Shown here one piece after another: positions 36,302 to 44,152 of a stretch of DNA of 64,000 nucleotides. The DNA lies in NCBI GenBank assembly GCA_013214575.1, contig JABSSD010000209.1, positions 1-64,000 of the forward strand, in the 5' to 3' direction. The stretch is from Paracoccaceae bacterium. Lineage in GTDB: Bacteria > Pseudomonadota > Alphaproteobacteria > Rhodobacterales > Rhodobacteraceae. Made by a program: the position numbers and the translations under genes. Numbering within the stretch: position 1 is the stretch's first letter; every line of letters begins with the position of its first letter. Under the pieces are notes generated by a model. That model made no database searches, was not told the origin of the DNA, and saw nothing but the letters and a program-made list of their open reading frames with translations.

Positions 36302-37024
36302 ATGGCACGAACAGCTCTCGTCACCGGCGGCACACGCGGCATCGGCGCAGCAATTTCTCAGGCGCTAAAGGCCGAAGGCTACAGTGTCGCGGCCACCTAT
36401 GCCGGCAATGACCAAGCCGCAGCCGCCTTTACCGAAGAGACCGGCATCAAGGCGTATAAATGGAATGTTGCCAACTACGACGACAGCAAGGCGGGAATAT
36501 CCCAGGTCGAGGCCGATCTGGGGCCAATCGATATTGTGGTCGCCAATGCCGGCATCACCCGCGATGCGCCGTTCCACAAGATGACACCTGAACAGTGGAC
36601 CGAGGTGGTCGACACCAATCTGACCGGCGTGTTCAACACCGTTCACCCAATCTGGCCCGGCATGCGGCAGCGCAAGTTTGGTCGGGTCATCGTGATCAGC
36701 TCGATCAACGGCCAGAAAGGCCAGTTTGCCCAGGTCAACTATGCCGCAACCAAGGCCGGCGATCTGGGGATTGTGAAATCTCTGGCCCAGGAAGGGGCCC
36801 GCGCGGGCATCACCGCCAATGCCATCTGCCCGGGCTACATCGCCACCGAAATGGTGATGGCGGTGCCGGAAAAGGTGCGCGACGGCATCATCTCACAGAT
36901 CCCCACCGGCCGCCTGGGGGAACCCGAGGAGATCGCCCGCTGTGTTGTCTTCCTGGCCTCGGACAGCTCGGGCTTCATCAACGGCTCCACCCTCTCGGCC
37001 AATGGTGCGCAGTTCTTCGCCTAA
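36302..37024 (+). CDS. phbB: Acetoacetyl-CoA reductase
   Basis: PhbB reduces acetoacetyl-CoA to (R)-3-hydroxybutyryl-CoA with NADPH, for polyhydroxybutyrate. The 240-aa short-chain dehydrogenase has the cofactor loop TGGTRGIGAAI at 8-18, NAGITRD, the catalytic serine in VVISSINGQKGQFGQ-like SSINGQKGQ, and YAATKAG (Y-x3-K). It closes with FINGSTLSANGAQ. AGAGGA lies before the ATG. A hairpin with a T-rich tail at 37094-37131 probably terminates it. No polymerase gene (phaC) is in the window. Confidence 0.95.
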   Translation: MARTALVTGGTRGIGAAISQALKAEGYSVAATYAGNDQAAAAFTEETGIKAYKWNVANYDDSKAGISQVEADLGPIDIVVANAGITRDAPFHKMTPEQWTEVVDTNLTGVFNTVHPIWPGMRQRKFGRVIVISSINGQKGQFAQVNYAATKAGDLGIVKSLAQEGARAGITANAICPGYIATEMVMAVPEKVRDGIISQIPTGRLGEPEEIARCVVFLASDSSGFINGSTLSANGAQFFA

Positions 37025-37093
37025 GACACCGATCCCGGCAAAAAAGGGCCGGCCCATATGGTGGCTCATTCCAGGATCCGGGAGATAAGACAG

Positions 37094-37131
37094 CGCCTGC
37101 CGAGATTTCCCCTCGGTAGGCGTTTGATTTC
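37094..37131 (+). terminator. Probable phbB terminator
   Basis: CGCCTGCCGAG at 37094-37104 pairs with CTCGGTAGGCG at 37112-37122 (one G-U pair), followed by TTTGATTT. It is 70 nt after the phbB stop. Confidence 0.6.
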
Positions 37132-37293
37132 CCAGCTCTGGCCAATAAAACAGTCGCCTCATAGAGAGGTCTTGTCGCGGTTTAGTTCCGGTCTCATTCG
37201 AGCAATATTTGCTATGAGGGAGATCATGAATGGCCCCACGGATAAACTAGCGAGCGTGGGTGGAACCTTGAATACAGTGCCGCTGCAATCAGG

Positions 37294-37513
37294 TTATCTT
37301 TTGTCGTTCTGCACGCTTTGGCTCCAAGCATCCCAATCCGAAGCCCCAGAAAGAGAGGATTTTAGAGCGGCCATCGCGTTGAAGCCGCAACCGTCGGCCA
37401 AAATCTCAAGCCGATGTGCCGGGGGTACATCCCGAATATGTAGCTCCGCAGATTTTTTTCAGCAACGGAAGGTCGGCATCACAGAAGTGGAAGTTGATGT
37501 TAGCGTCGATCAT
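37294..37513 (-). pseudogene. Cryptic small ORF broken by a one-base shift in an A7 run
   Basis: Starting at the ATG at 37513, the frame reads MIDANINFHFCDADLPLLKK. It then meets a run of seven A (T at 37453-37459). If one A is removed the frame continues KSAELHIRDVPPAHRLEILA and DGCGFNAMAALKSSLS, and stops with TAA at 37296-37294 after about 72 residues. Without the correction it ends after about 35 residues. The second part looks protein-like and resembles short helical segments such as L-A-x-x-x-GFx-x-W/MAAL. It could be a pseudogene, a sequencing error or a slippage site. The ribosome-binding site is weak. Confidence 0.4.
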
Positions 37514-37806
37514 GTCAGTTTTCCAAGGGGTCGCGGTCGCCGATCACCCAAAACCTGGAGTCTGATTGACCAAGGTCGTTTGAAAATACTGTCAGCCTTT
37601 CAGCCGACATTTTGAAATGAAGGTTTAACCCGGCGACAGGTTTGGGATTCACCTTTGGAATGAAGGGAGGTCTCTTCTTGAGTTCAAACAAGGAGCTCTG
37701 TGATTTTTTTCGTTGAGCACTCTGGGCTGGTTTCGCTAGGCCGAGAGAGGGTTACTCGTAATCTGCCGATGCAGAGATTTTCGACCCAATCCCGGCCATA
37801 TTCGTC

Positions 37807-37837
37807 AAAAGGCCCCGCCGAAAAAATCGGCGGGGCC
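37807..37837 (-). terminator. Strong hairpin, minus-strand terminator
   Basis: GGCCCCGCCGA at 37811-37821 pairs perfectly with TCGGCGGGGCC at 37827-37837. On the minus strand the stem is followed by TTTT, so it is a good terminator for the 46-aa gene that ends about 100 bp upstream. Confidence 0.75.
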
Positions 37838-37939
37838 TCTGCCTGTCCCATTTACCGGAATGAGCCCCCCATATGGGCCGGCCCTTTCTATATCCCGTAA
37901 GAACGCGCGCGCTGCGCTCAGCGGGAAACTGTCGCCGGA

Positions 37940-38080
37940 TCAGGCGGTAATGGCTTTGCCAGCGATCAACTTGCCGGGGCGCAGCAGCCAGGTCCAGATG
38001 TCACGCATCATGCGTCCGCGCTCGGCATGGGCTCGGGCAATGGCGTCTCGGGTGGCAGCATTTATACTATATTCCAGCAT
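37940..38080 (-). CDS. Small DUF1127-like protein of 46 aa
   Basis: The product starts MLEYSINAATRDAIARAHAE and continues with RGRMMRDIWTWLLRPGK. The basic, amphipathic middle (R-A-H-A-E-R-x-x-x-x-x-D-I-W-x-W-L) resembles the small DUF1127 proteins common in Rhodobacterales, some of which affect RNA or phosphate/carbon metabolism. AAGGGGA lies 8 nt upstream of the ATG. It is divergent from the LysR gene and has its own terminator at 37811. Family assignment is tentative. Confidence 0.65.
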   Translation of the reverse strand: MLEYSINAATRDAIARAHAERGRMMRDIWTWLLRPGKLIAGKAITA

Positions 38081-38190
38081 GGCGAGTCCCCTTCGGTTCA
38101 GGCTTGTTCACCTATCGCCACTATGCCCCCAGCCCATAGCACGCACAAACGAGACTTTTCATCTGCTCAGTTAAGTATTACTTGTGTGAA

Positions 38191-39138
38191 ATGTCGAACC
38201 GCCTCCCACCGCTCACCGCCCTGCGCGCCTTTGATGCCGCTGCCCGCCATATGTCGTTCGCCCAGGCGGCGGCTGAATTGCACGTCACCCCGGCGGCGCT
38301 GTCGTTTCAGATCAAATCGCTGGAGGAGCATCTGGGTCAGCCGCTGTTTCTCCGCAAGAACCGCATGGTCGAGCTGACCGGCGCGGGGCGCAGTCTGGCC
38401 CCCGGCGCGGCGGAAGGCTTTCAATCTCTGGCAACCGCCTGGACGGCGACGCGTCGTTTGCAGGACAACACCACTCTCACTGTGACTGCGGGCCCGGCGC
38501 TGACGGCGAAATGGCTCGCACCACGGCTATATGAATTTGCCCGCGCCCACCCCGAGATCGACCTGAGGTTTTCCGCAACCCTTCGCAAAATGGATCTGAC
38601 GCGCGACGATGTTGATGTGGCGATCAGGTTTGGCGAAGGTGTGGATGAGGGGCTGTATTGCGTACCCGTGCGCAAGGAATGGCTAACCCCTGCAATGACT
38701 CCAGAACAGGCCGAGCAGTTCCCGACACCTAAAAGTCTCATGAATGCGCCGCTGATCCACGATGATTCGATAAGTTTTCTACGCCCGGCCTGTGATTGGA
38801 CTACCTGGTTCCGGGCCATGGGGCTTGAATATACGCCGATTCATGGCACGCATTTCTCCAATGCCGATCACGCTGTTGATGCTGCCATCGCCGGTGTGGG
38901 GGTGGTGCTGGGTCGTCGTTCAATGATTAGTAAGGACTTGGCTGACGGTCGCCTGATCGCGCCCTTCAAGACTGCGATTGAGACAAAGGGACGATTCCGT
39001 TTCCTGTGCTTAGCCGGGGCTGAGACACGTCCACAAATCGCTGCGTTTCGCGATTGGTTTCTTGCTGAAATCGATAGAACCGCCCATATCTCAGATGAAT
39101 TCACTATCATCCCAGTCGAGGACATCCCGCCCCTATGA
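38191..39138 (+). CDS. LysR family transcriptional regulator (GcvA-like)
   Basis: From the ATG at 38191 the protein has 315 aa. Residues 4-63 are the winged helix-turn-helix (LPPLTALRAFDAAARHMSFA, then HVTPAALSFQIKSLEEHLGQPLF), closely of the GcvA/AmpR branch. The rest is the type-2 periplasmic-binding-like effector domain. Its stop overlaps the start of the EamA transporter gene (ATGA), so the two are translated together, and the regulator may control export by that transporter. The divergent 46-aa gene shares the promoter region. Confidence 0.92.
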   Translation: MSNRLPPLTALRAFDAAARHMSFAQAAAELHVTPAALSFQIKSLEEHLGQPLFLRKNRMVELTGAGRSLAPGAAEGFQSLATAWTATRRLQDNTTLTVTAGPALTAKWLAPRLYEFARAHPEIDLRFSATLRKMDLTRDDVDVAIRFGEGVDEGLYCVPVRKEWLTPAMTPEQAEQFPTPKSLMNAPLIHDDSISFLRPACDWTTWFRAMGLEYTPIHGTHFSNADHAVDAAIAGVGVVLGRRSMISKDLADGRLIAPFKTAIETKGRFRFLCLAGAETRPQIAAFRDWFLAEIDRTAHISDEFTIIPVEDIPPL

Positions 39139-40034
39139 GCAAATCCAAAGCCACCGCGATCGGTTTCATCGCCGTTCTCCTGTGGTCGCTGCTGGCGCTG
39201 CTGACCGTTGGCTCGGCGCCAACGCCGCCGCTGCTGCTGAACGCCATCTGTTTTACCATCGGCGGCACCCTCGGGCTGATCTGGACACTGGCCAGCGGCC
39301 AGCTGGGACAATTGCGCCGGGTGTCCTGGAAGATCTACCTCTTTGGCACGGTTGGGCTGTTTGGCTATCACGCGCTGTATTTCTCGGCGCTGCGGCTGGC
39401 CCCGGCGGCTGAGGCCGGGCTGATTGCCTATCTCTGGCCGCTGCTGATTGTGCTGTTTTCCGGGCTGCTGCCCGGCGAGACCCTGCGCCGCGGCCATTTG
39501 ATCGGCGCGGCCCTGGGCTTTGCCGGTGCCGCCACCATCATTGCCGGCGGCGGCACCGGGTTTCAGATGCAGTTTCTGCCCGGCTATGGGCTGGCGCTGC
39601 TCTGTGCGCTGACCTGGGCGGGCTATTCGGTGATCTCCAGGCTGGTGGGATCGGCGCCGACCAGTTCGGTGGCGGTGTTCTGCTGCGCCACTGCGATCGC
39701 CTCGTGGGGGCTGCATTTCGCCATCGAGGAAACGGTCTGGCCGATTGGTGTGCTGGGCTGGAGCTCGACCCTGTTGCTGGGTCTGGGGCCGGTGGGACTG
39801 GCGTTTTATGTCTGGGATATTGGCGTCAAACAGGGCGACATTCAGATGCTGGGCACCAGTTCATACGGGGCACCGCTACTGTCGACACTGGTTTTGGTCA
39901 TGGCCGGGATTGCGGCGCCATCCTGGGGTCTGGCGGTGGCGGCGGTGCTGATCACCCTGGGCGCCATCATAGCGGCGCGGGCCAGCGTATCCCTGTCCCG
40001 GCGCAAGGCATCCGACGCGGCGGGTCAGCGGTGA
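39135..40034 (+). CDS. EamA/DMT family transporter
   Basis: The 299-aa protein has ten hydrophobic helices in two EamA halves, each about 130 aa, as in the drug/metabolite transporter superfamily. GTVGLFGYHALYFSALRLAPAAEAGLIAYLWPLLIVLFS and MLGTSSYGAPLLSTLVLV are the family segments. The sequence resembles the YedA/RhaT-like aromatic-amino-acid exporter branch; the substrate is not predictable. It overlaps the LysR gene by 4 nt. Confidence 0.9.
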   Translation: MSKSKATAIGFIAVLLWSLLALLTVGSAPTPPLLLNAICFTIGGTLGLIWTLASGQLGQLRRVSWKIYLFGTVGLFGYHALYFSALRLAPAAEAGLIAYLWPLLIVLFSGLLPGETLRRGHLIGAALGFAGAATIIAGGGTGFQMQFLPGYGLALLCALTWAGYSVISRLVGSAPTSSVAVFCCATAIASWGLHFAIEETVWPIGVLGWSSTLLLGLGPVGLAFYVWDIGVKQGDIQMLGTSSYGAPLLSTLVLVMAGIAAPSWGLAVAAVLITLGAIIAARASVSLSRRKASDAAGQR

Positions 40035-40087
40035 TTATGCTGCATAGACGGTTGGGTGGGGGCCGTCAGGCCCCGACCCCCATCATG

Positions 40088-40264
40088 CTAGGTCAGTTCG
40101 ACGCTCGATAGACGTTCGATTTCTTCCTTGAGTTTCAGCTTTTGCTTTTTCATCTCGGCGATTTGGAGCCCGTCCGTGCTGGGTGCGCGTTGCGCATATT
40201 CCACTTCGTCACTTAGGGTCACATGCTTCTTTTTCAGTTCAACCAGATGTGAGCTGAGGCTCAT
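40088..40264 (-). CDS. DUF465 (YdcH) family small protein
   Basis: The 58-aa product starts MSLSSHLVELKKKHVTLSDE and continues with a charged helix (MKKQKLKLKEEIERL). This is the YdcH/DUF465 pattern, an antiparallel helical pair of about 60 residues found next to many alphaproteobacterial genes. TAAGGAGG lies 7 nt upstream of the ATG, a very strong ribosome-binding site. It is encoded opposite to the EamA gene and ends about 54 bp from it. Function is unknown. Confidence 0.85.
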   Translation of the reverse strand: MSLSSHLVELKKKHVTLSDEVEYAQRAPSTDGLQIAEMKKQKLKLKEEIERLSSVELT

Positions 40265-40417
40265 GGCAATCCTCCTTAAAAGCTAAGTTTGCCCTATGAG
40301 TGGACCACAAGAAATTGCATCTGTCACGCCGCAGGCGCATCCATTTGTCGTGAAATAATCACCTTCGGCCAGTTCTTGCCGGTCGATACAACCGCTGCGG
40401 CAAAGCCCCGCGCATCC

Positions 40418-41191
40418 CTACCGCCCGCCCGGCCATTCCAGCGCTGCACCCTTGCGCAGAATGGCTGCAATACAGGGTTGATAACTGTCGCCATCCCCCT
40501 CGTGCCGCGCCCCCTTGTGCAGGATCAGCGGCGCGTGCAGGCGAAACGCAGCACGGCCGGATTTGCGCGCCCGCAGAATCAGTAATTCAGGCGCCCGCCC
40601 CACCCGCGCCGCCAAGGGCAGCACCTCGATTGAGCCCAGCCGCCCGTTGCAGGCGATCAGCATCTCGGGGAGCCGGTCAATGCGCTGGATCATATGCAGC
40701 ATGCCCTGGGGCGCCAGCCGCTTTGCCGCCACCGCGATCCAGTCCGCCAGCGGCGTCTGCTCGCCCAGGGCGGTGGCCCGTCCGGCATCGGGTGAGGGGC
40801 TGTGCGCCCCGCGGGAATAATAGGGAGGGTTGGCCAGAACATGGTCAAACTGGCGCTGCCGCAGATCCTCGGGCAGGTCGGCCAGATCACATTGCACCAC
40901 TGCCAGATCGATGCCGTTCTCAACGCCGTTCCGGCGCGCCAGCTGGGCATAGTCGGGCTGCAGCTCCACCCCGGTCAGGCCCAGATCCGGGATCCGGGCG
41001 CCAAGACAGAGCAACACCTGCCCGGCGCCACAGCCAAGCTCCAGCACCCGCTGATTGGACCGCGCCGGAACGCTGGCCGCCAGCAACACCGGATCCAACC
41101 CGGCGCGATAGCCATCCTTTGGCTGCCACAAGCGGACCTTACCGCCAAGGAAATCGTTGCAGGTTAAAGCGCTATCGTTGAAGTCGCTCAT
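40418..41191 (-). CDS. TrmN6-like N6-adenine tRNA methyltransferase
   Basis: The 257-aa protein is a class I SAM methyltransferase with LELGCGAGQVLLCLGAR (motif I, about 51-67) and the N6-amino-methyltransferase motif NPPYYS near 120. It resembles YfiC/TrmN6, which methylates adenine 37 of tRNA1(Val), and is common in alphaproteobacteria under that name. The N-terminus (LGGKVRLWQPKDGYRAGLDPVLLAA) fits. It is the second gene of a pair with the DUF2007 protein (ATGA overlap). Confidence 0.88.
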   Translation of the reverse strand: MSDFNDSALTCNDFLGGKVRLWQPKDGYRAGLDPVLLAASVPARSNQRVLELGCGAGQVLLCLGARIPDLGLTGVELQPDYAQLARRNGVENGIDLAVVQCDLADLPEDLRQRQFDHVLANPPYYSRGAHSPSPDAGRATALGEQTPLADWIAVAAKRLAPQGMLHMIQRIDRLPEMLIACNGRLGSIEVLPLAARVGRAPELLILRARKSGRAAFRLHAPLILHKGARHEGDGDSYQPCIAAILRKGAALEWPGGR

Positions 41192-41403
41192 TTTCCCAAA
41201 GGAATTTCATTGTCCGTCATCACCCGCACGGCGGCGGCGTGATCATCAACGCGAACCATCAGACGACGCGGGAAAATTCCGATGCCGCCCTCAAGAATGC
41301 TCATATTTACGTCGAGCTGAAAGCAGTCTATATCCTCCCCCTGAAGAAGGGCAGAGGCAAAGGCCATGATGGTTGGGTCGGTGCTGCGCAAAAGTTCCTT
41401 CAT
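41188..41403 (-). CDS. DUF2007 domain protein
   Basis: I choose the ATG at 41403, giving 71 aa: MKELLRSTDPTIMAFASALL, then QGEDIDCFQLDVNMSILEGGIGIFPRRLMV. This is the DUF2007 (putative signal-transducing) fold of about 70 aa, typical in length; longer in-frame starts add unrelated sequence overlapping the ispB start region. Its stop overlaps the ATG of the TrmN6-like gene by 4 nt. It diverges from ispB with only 57 bp between start codons. Confidence 0.85.
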   Translation of the reverse strand: MKELLRSTDPTIMAFASALLQGEDIDCFQLDVNMSILEGGIGIFPRRLMVRVDDHAAAVRVMTDNEIPLGK

Positions 41404-41460
41404 AAGATGGGATCTAAGGGCAAGGCTGGTCGGATGTCGAGCCTTGCAGTCGGGAATATA

Positions 41461-42459
41461 ATGAACCAGAGTTTGGCACAGAAACCGCACGAACAATTGG
41501 CGGCCACCTTGAGCGGTGAAATGGATGCAGTGAATGAGCTGATCCGCACCCGAATGGCCTCTAAGCACGCGCCACGCATTCCCGAGGTCACCGCGCACCT
41601 GGTAGAGGCCGGCGGCAAGCGGCTACGGCCGATGCTGACCCTGGCTGCGGCCAAGCTGTGCGGATATGACGGGGTGCATCACCTGAAACTGGCCGCCACG
41701 GTCGAGTTCATTCACACCGCCACCCTGCTGCATGATGATGTGGTTGATGAAAGCGGCCAGCGCCGTGGCCGTCCCACCGCCAACCTGCTGTGGGACAATA
41801 AATCATCGGTCCTGGTCGGGGACTACCTGTTTTCCCGCAGCTTTCAATTGATGGTCGAGACCGGCAACCTGCGGGTGCTGGACATTCTCGCCAATGCCTC
41901 GGCCACCATTGCCGAAGGCGAGGTGTTGCAGATGACCGCAGCGCAGGATCTGAACACCACCGAGGATATCTATCTGCAGGTGGTGCGCGGCAAGACGGCG
42001 GCGCTGTTCTCGGCTGCAACCGAAGTTGGCGGCGTTATCGCCGAGGCAGATGAGGCGCAGGTCAAGGCGCTGTTCACCTATGGTGATGCGCTGGGGATCG
42101 CCTTTCAGATCGCCGATGACCTGCTGGATTATCAGGGCGATGCCAAGGCCACCGGCAAGAATGTTGGCGATGATTTCCGCGAGCGCAAGCTGACCCTGCC
42201 GGTGATCAAGGCGGTGGCGCAGGCCACGCAAGAAGAGCGCGATTTCTGGAAGCGCACCATCGAGAAGGGTCGCCAGAAGGACGGTGATCTGCAGCATGCG
42301 CTGGCGCTGATGGGCAAATACGACACCCTGACGGCAACCCGGAATGATGCCTATGGCTGGGCCACCAAAGCCAAGGATGCCTTGCGGATCTTGCCGGATC
42401 ATCCGATTCGTCAGATGCTGCATGATCTGGCGGACTATGTGGTCGAACGGTTGAACTGA
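41461..42459 (+). CDS. ispB: Polyprenyl (octaprenyl/decaprenyl) diphosphate synthase
   Basis: This enzyme makes the long isoprenoid chain of ubiquinone from farnesyl and isopentenyl diphosphates. From the ATG at 41461 it has 332 aa. The first aspartate-rich motif is LLHDDVVDE near 88-96 and the second FQIADDLLDYQGD near 214-226. GGKRLRPMLTLAAAKL and LTLPVI are also family segments. Chain length cannot be read exactly; alphaproteobacteria usually make C50. It is divergent from the DUF2007 gene. Confidence 0.94.
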   Translation: MNQSLAQKPHEQLAATLSGEMDAVNELIRTRMASKHAPRIPEVTAHLVEAGGKRLRPMLTLAAAKLCGYDGVHHLKLAATVEFIHTATLLHDDVVDESGQRRGRPTANLLWDNKSSVLVGDYLFSRSFQLMVETGNLRVLDILANASATIAEGEVLQMTAAQDLNTTEDIYLQVVRGKTAALFSAATEVGGVIAEADEAQVKALFTYGDALGIAFQIADDLLDYQGDAKATGKNVGDDFRERKLTLPVIKAVAQATQEERDFWKRTIEKGRQKDGDLQHALALMGKYDTLTATRNDAYGWATKAKDALRILPDHPIRQMLHDLADYVVERLN

Positions 42460-42468
42460 GCGGGCTTA

Positions 42469-42536
42469 GGGGGCGCTGCCCCCTCTTGACCTTGCAGGTC
42501 AATTCACCCCTGTGGTATTTTTGACAAGAAGAAGCA
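42469..42536 (-). repeat. Dispersed intergenic repeat, copy D (inverted)
   Basis: Read on the minus strand this begins CTTCTTCTTGTCAAAAATAC, then CACAGGGGTGAATTGACC, and ends with the stem GGGGGCAGCGCCCCC (42469-42483). It is nearly identical to copy C in the first 33 bases. It sits between ispB and the pentapeptide gene, close enough to form part of the latter's leader. Confidence 0.78.
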
Positions 42537-42551
42537 GGCGGGATTATTGAT

Positions 42552-43313
42552 ATGATTACGGCGCTGCGAGACACCATTGAGCGTGACAATGGCTGCGCCG
42601 GTCAGGACCTCTCTGGCTTTGACTTTGCGCAGATCAATGGCGCGGACGAGTTGTCGTTTCGCGACTGCACCCTCCGCGACAGCCGCATCAGCGGCGACAT
42701 CTTGGCCGCCAGCATCTGGAGCAACTGCAGGTTCATCAACTGTGAGTTTGTTGGCGCCGATCTGAGCGATGCGCGATTTGACGGATCGGTGTTCTTTGAG
42801 GGAGCAACCACCCGTGCCACCGCGTTTCGCTATTGCGATCTGGGGCGGGCGCGCTTTGCAAACTGCAATATGACGCTGGTTAAGATACATGGCTGCGAGG
42901 CCTATGATGTGGCCTTTGAGGACTGCCAGATGCGGGGGCTGGATCTGGACAACAGCAAGCTGGTGCAGAGCGTCGGCAAGCGCCGGTTCGGCAGCGCCCG
43001 CTTCAAGGCCTGCCAGTTGGCGGACGCCATTTTTGACAAGCTGGACCTGACCACCTGTTCCTTTGAAGCCTGTGATCTGTCTTATGCAACCTTCCAGCAA
43101 TCGCGGCTGGTCAATGCGGTGATGCGCGACTGCAACCTGCAGAACATCGAGACAACAGATGCGAATTTCGCCGGGGCGGATCTGCGCGGCAGTGATCTGC
43201 ACGGGCTCAGGCTGACCGGTCTGAAGAGCCATGCCGGCATGAGGGTCTCGGCGGGGCAGCAACATCATTTGCTGTCTGGCCTTGGCATTGATGTCACCCC
43301 GGATGGCGGTTGA
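42552..43313 (+). CDS. Pentapeptide repeat protein
   Basis: The 253-aa protein consists mostly of imperfect A(D/N)LxF-type pentapeptides (for example DFAQINGADELSFRDCTLRD, NCRFINCEFVGADLSDARFDG, ANFAGADLRGSDLHG), expected to form a right-handed quadrilateral beta-helix. There is no signal peptide. Some such proteins protect DNA gyrase or act in stress, but that is not shown here. Cysteine is unusually frequent in the repeats. It is convergent with ispE. Confidence 0.85.
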   Translation: MITALRDTIERDNGCAGQDLSGFDFAQINGADELSFRDCTLRDSRISGDILAASIWSNCRFINCEFVGADLSDARFDGSVFFEGATTRATAFRYCDLGRARFANCNMTLVKIHGCEAYDVAFEDCQMRGLDLDNSKLVQSVGKRRFGSARFKACQLADAIFDKLDLTTCSFEACDLSYATFQQSRLVNAVMRDCNLQNIETTDANFAGADLRGSDLHGLRLTGLKSHAGMRVSAGQQHHLLSGLGIDVTPDGG

Positions 43314-43330
43314 TACAGCCGGACTGATCG

Positions 43331-44152
43331 TTAGCTCAGCTCAGTTGCGACGCACCACCAGTCGGGATGGGCAGCACCGATAGCTGACGCCGCAGTCCGG
43401 GCTTCGGTCCGGCTGGGATAGAGCGCAAAACAGGTCGCCCCCGAGCCCGACATGCGGGCAAGCAGCACGCCGCGGGTGTTGTGCAGCTCTGCCAATAACT
43501 GATTGATCTGTGGCGCAATCGCGGCAGCCGGAGCCTGCAGGTCGTTGCGCTGCGCCGCCAGCCAGATGGCACAGTGCTGCGGGGTGGCGAACGCGGGGAT
43601 GTCCACGGGCATTGGTGGATTGTCGCGCCGGGCCAGCGCCGAGAACACGCTGGGGGTTGGCACATGCACAGCGGGGTTGACCAGGACTGCGGGCAGCCTC
43701 GGCAGCGTCACCGGGGTGATCTGGCCACCAATTCCCCGCATCCGCGACGCCTGTGCGGCCCTGCAAACCGGCACATCCGCTCCCAGCGCCAGCTGGTCCG
43801 CCTCGGCAACCGCAAACCCCCGGGCAGCCAGCGATGTCAACACAGCCGCCGCGTCTGATGATCCACCACCGAGCCCGGCGCCATGGGGCAGCAGTTTGTC
43901 CAGACGCATGTTGCCTGTCCAGCCAGCCGCCTGGGCGGCCCGCCAGACCAGATTGCGATGATCCTCTGGCACCCCGTCGGCAAATTCTCCAGACACATCG
44001 ATCGAGAGCTCACTGCCCGGGGTCAGCCAGAGGTGATCCCCGACATCGGCAAACACCACCAAACTGTCGAGCAGATGATAGCCGTCCGGGCGCTGGCCGG
44101 TCACATGCAGGGTCAGGTTGATCTTGGCGGCGGCAAAGGCCTCAGCCGTCAT
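43331..44152 (-). CDS. ispE: 4-diphosphocytidyl-2-C-methyl-D-erythritol kinase
   Basis: IspE phosphorylates the CDP-methylerythritol intermediate of the non-mevalonate isoprenoid pathway. The 273-aa GHMP kinase begins FAAAKINLTLHVTGQRPDGYH and has the nucleotide motif PHGAGLGGGSSDAAAVL near 88-104, the acidic LGADVPVC, and the C-terminal ARMSGSGATCFALY. Its start overlaps the TPR protein gene by 11 nt, so it is probably translated from the same mRNA. Confidence 0.95.
   Translation of the reverse strand: MTAEAFAAAKINLTLHVTGQRPDGYHLLDSLVVFADVGDHLWLTPGSELSIDVSGEFADGVPEDHRNLVWRAAQAAGWTGNMRLDKLLPHGAGLGGGSSDAAAVLTSLAARGFAVAEADQLALGADVPVCRAAQASRMRGIGGQITPVTLPRLPAVLVNPAVHVPTPSVFSALARRDNPPMPVDIPAFATPQHCAIWLAAQRNDLQAPAAAIAPQINQLLAELHNTRGVLLARMSGSGATCFALYPSRTEARTAASAIGAAHPDWWCVATELS

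Larger units (their letters stand above)
37043..37887. repeat. 845-bp gene-poor segment bounded by a 30-bp inverted repeat
   Basis: The sequence at 37043-37072 is the reverse complement, with one substitution and one extra base, of 37857-37887. Both contain CATATGGGCCGGCCCTTT and GGAATGAGCC when read in the same sense. Between them are no intact genes, only a frameshifted ORF and hairpins. It could be the remnant of a small non-autonomous transposable element or two inverted copies of a dispersed repeat. I saw no target-site duplication that I could be sure of. Confidence 0.55.
37025..37939. other. 915-bp region without an intact gene
   Basis: Between phbB and the 46-aa gene, only these items stand out: the inverted repeat, the phbB-side hairpin at 37094-37122, the frameshifted cryptic ORF at 37294-37513, and a strong hairpin at 37811-37837. 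Plus-strand open frames here have codon use and composition unlike the surrounding genes, and I do not accept them. Confidence 0.6.

Noticed and set aside
37058-37615. Plus-strand frame of 185 aa in the gene-poor region
   Set aside because: Residue composition is not protein-like and the start lies inside the inverted repeat; the minus strand gives the better, frameshifted candidate.
37858-38080. GGCCGGCCC and neighbouring palindromes as IS terminal repeats of a complete element
   Set aside because: No transposase frame or clear target duplication is visible, so only an inverted repeat is reported.
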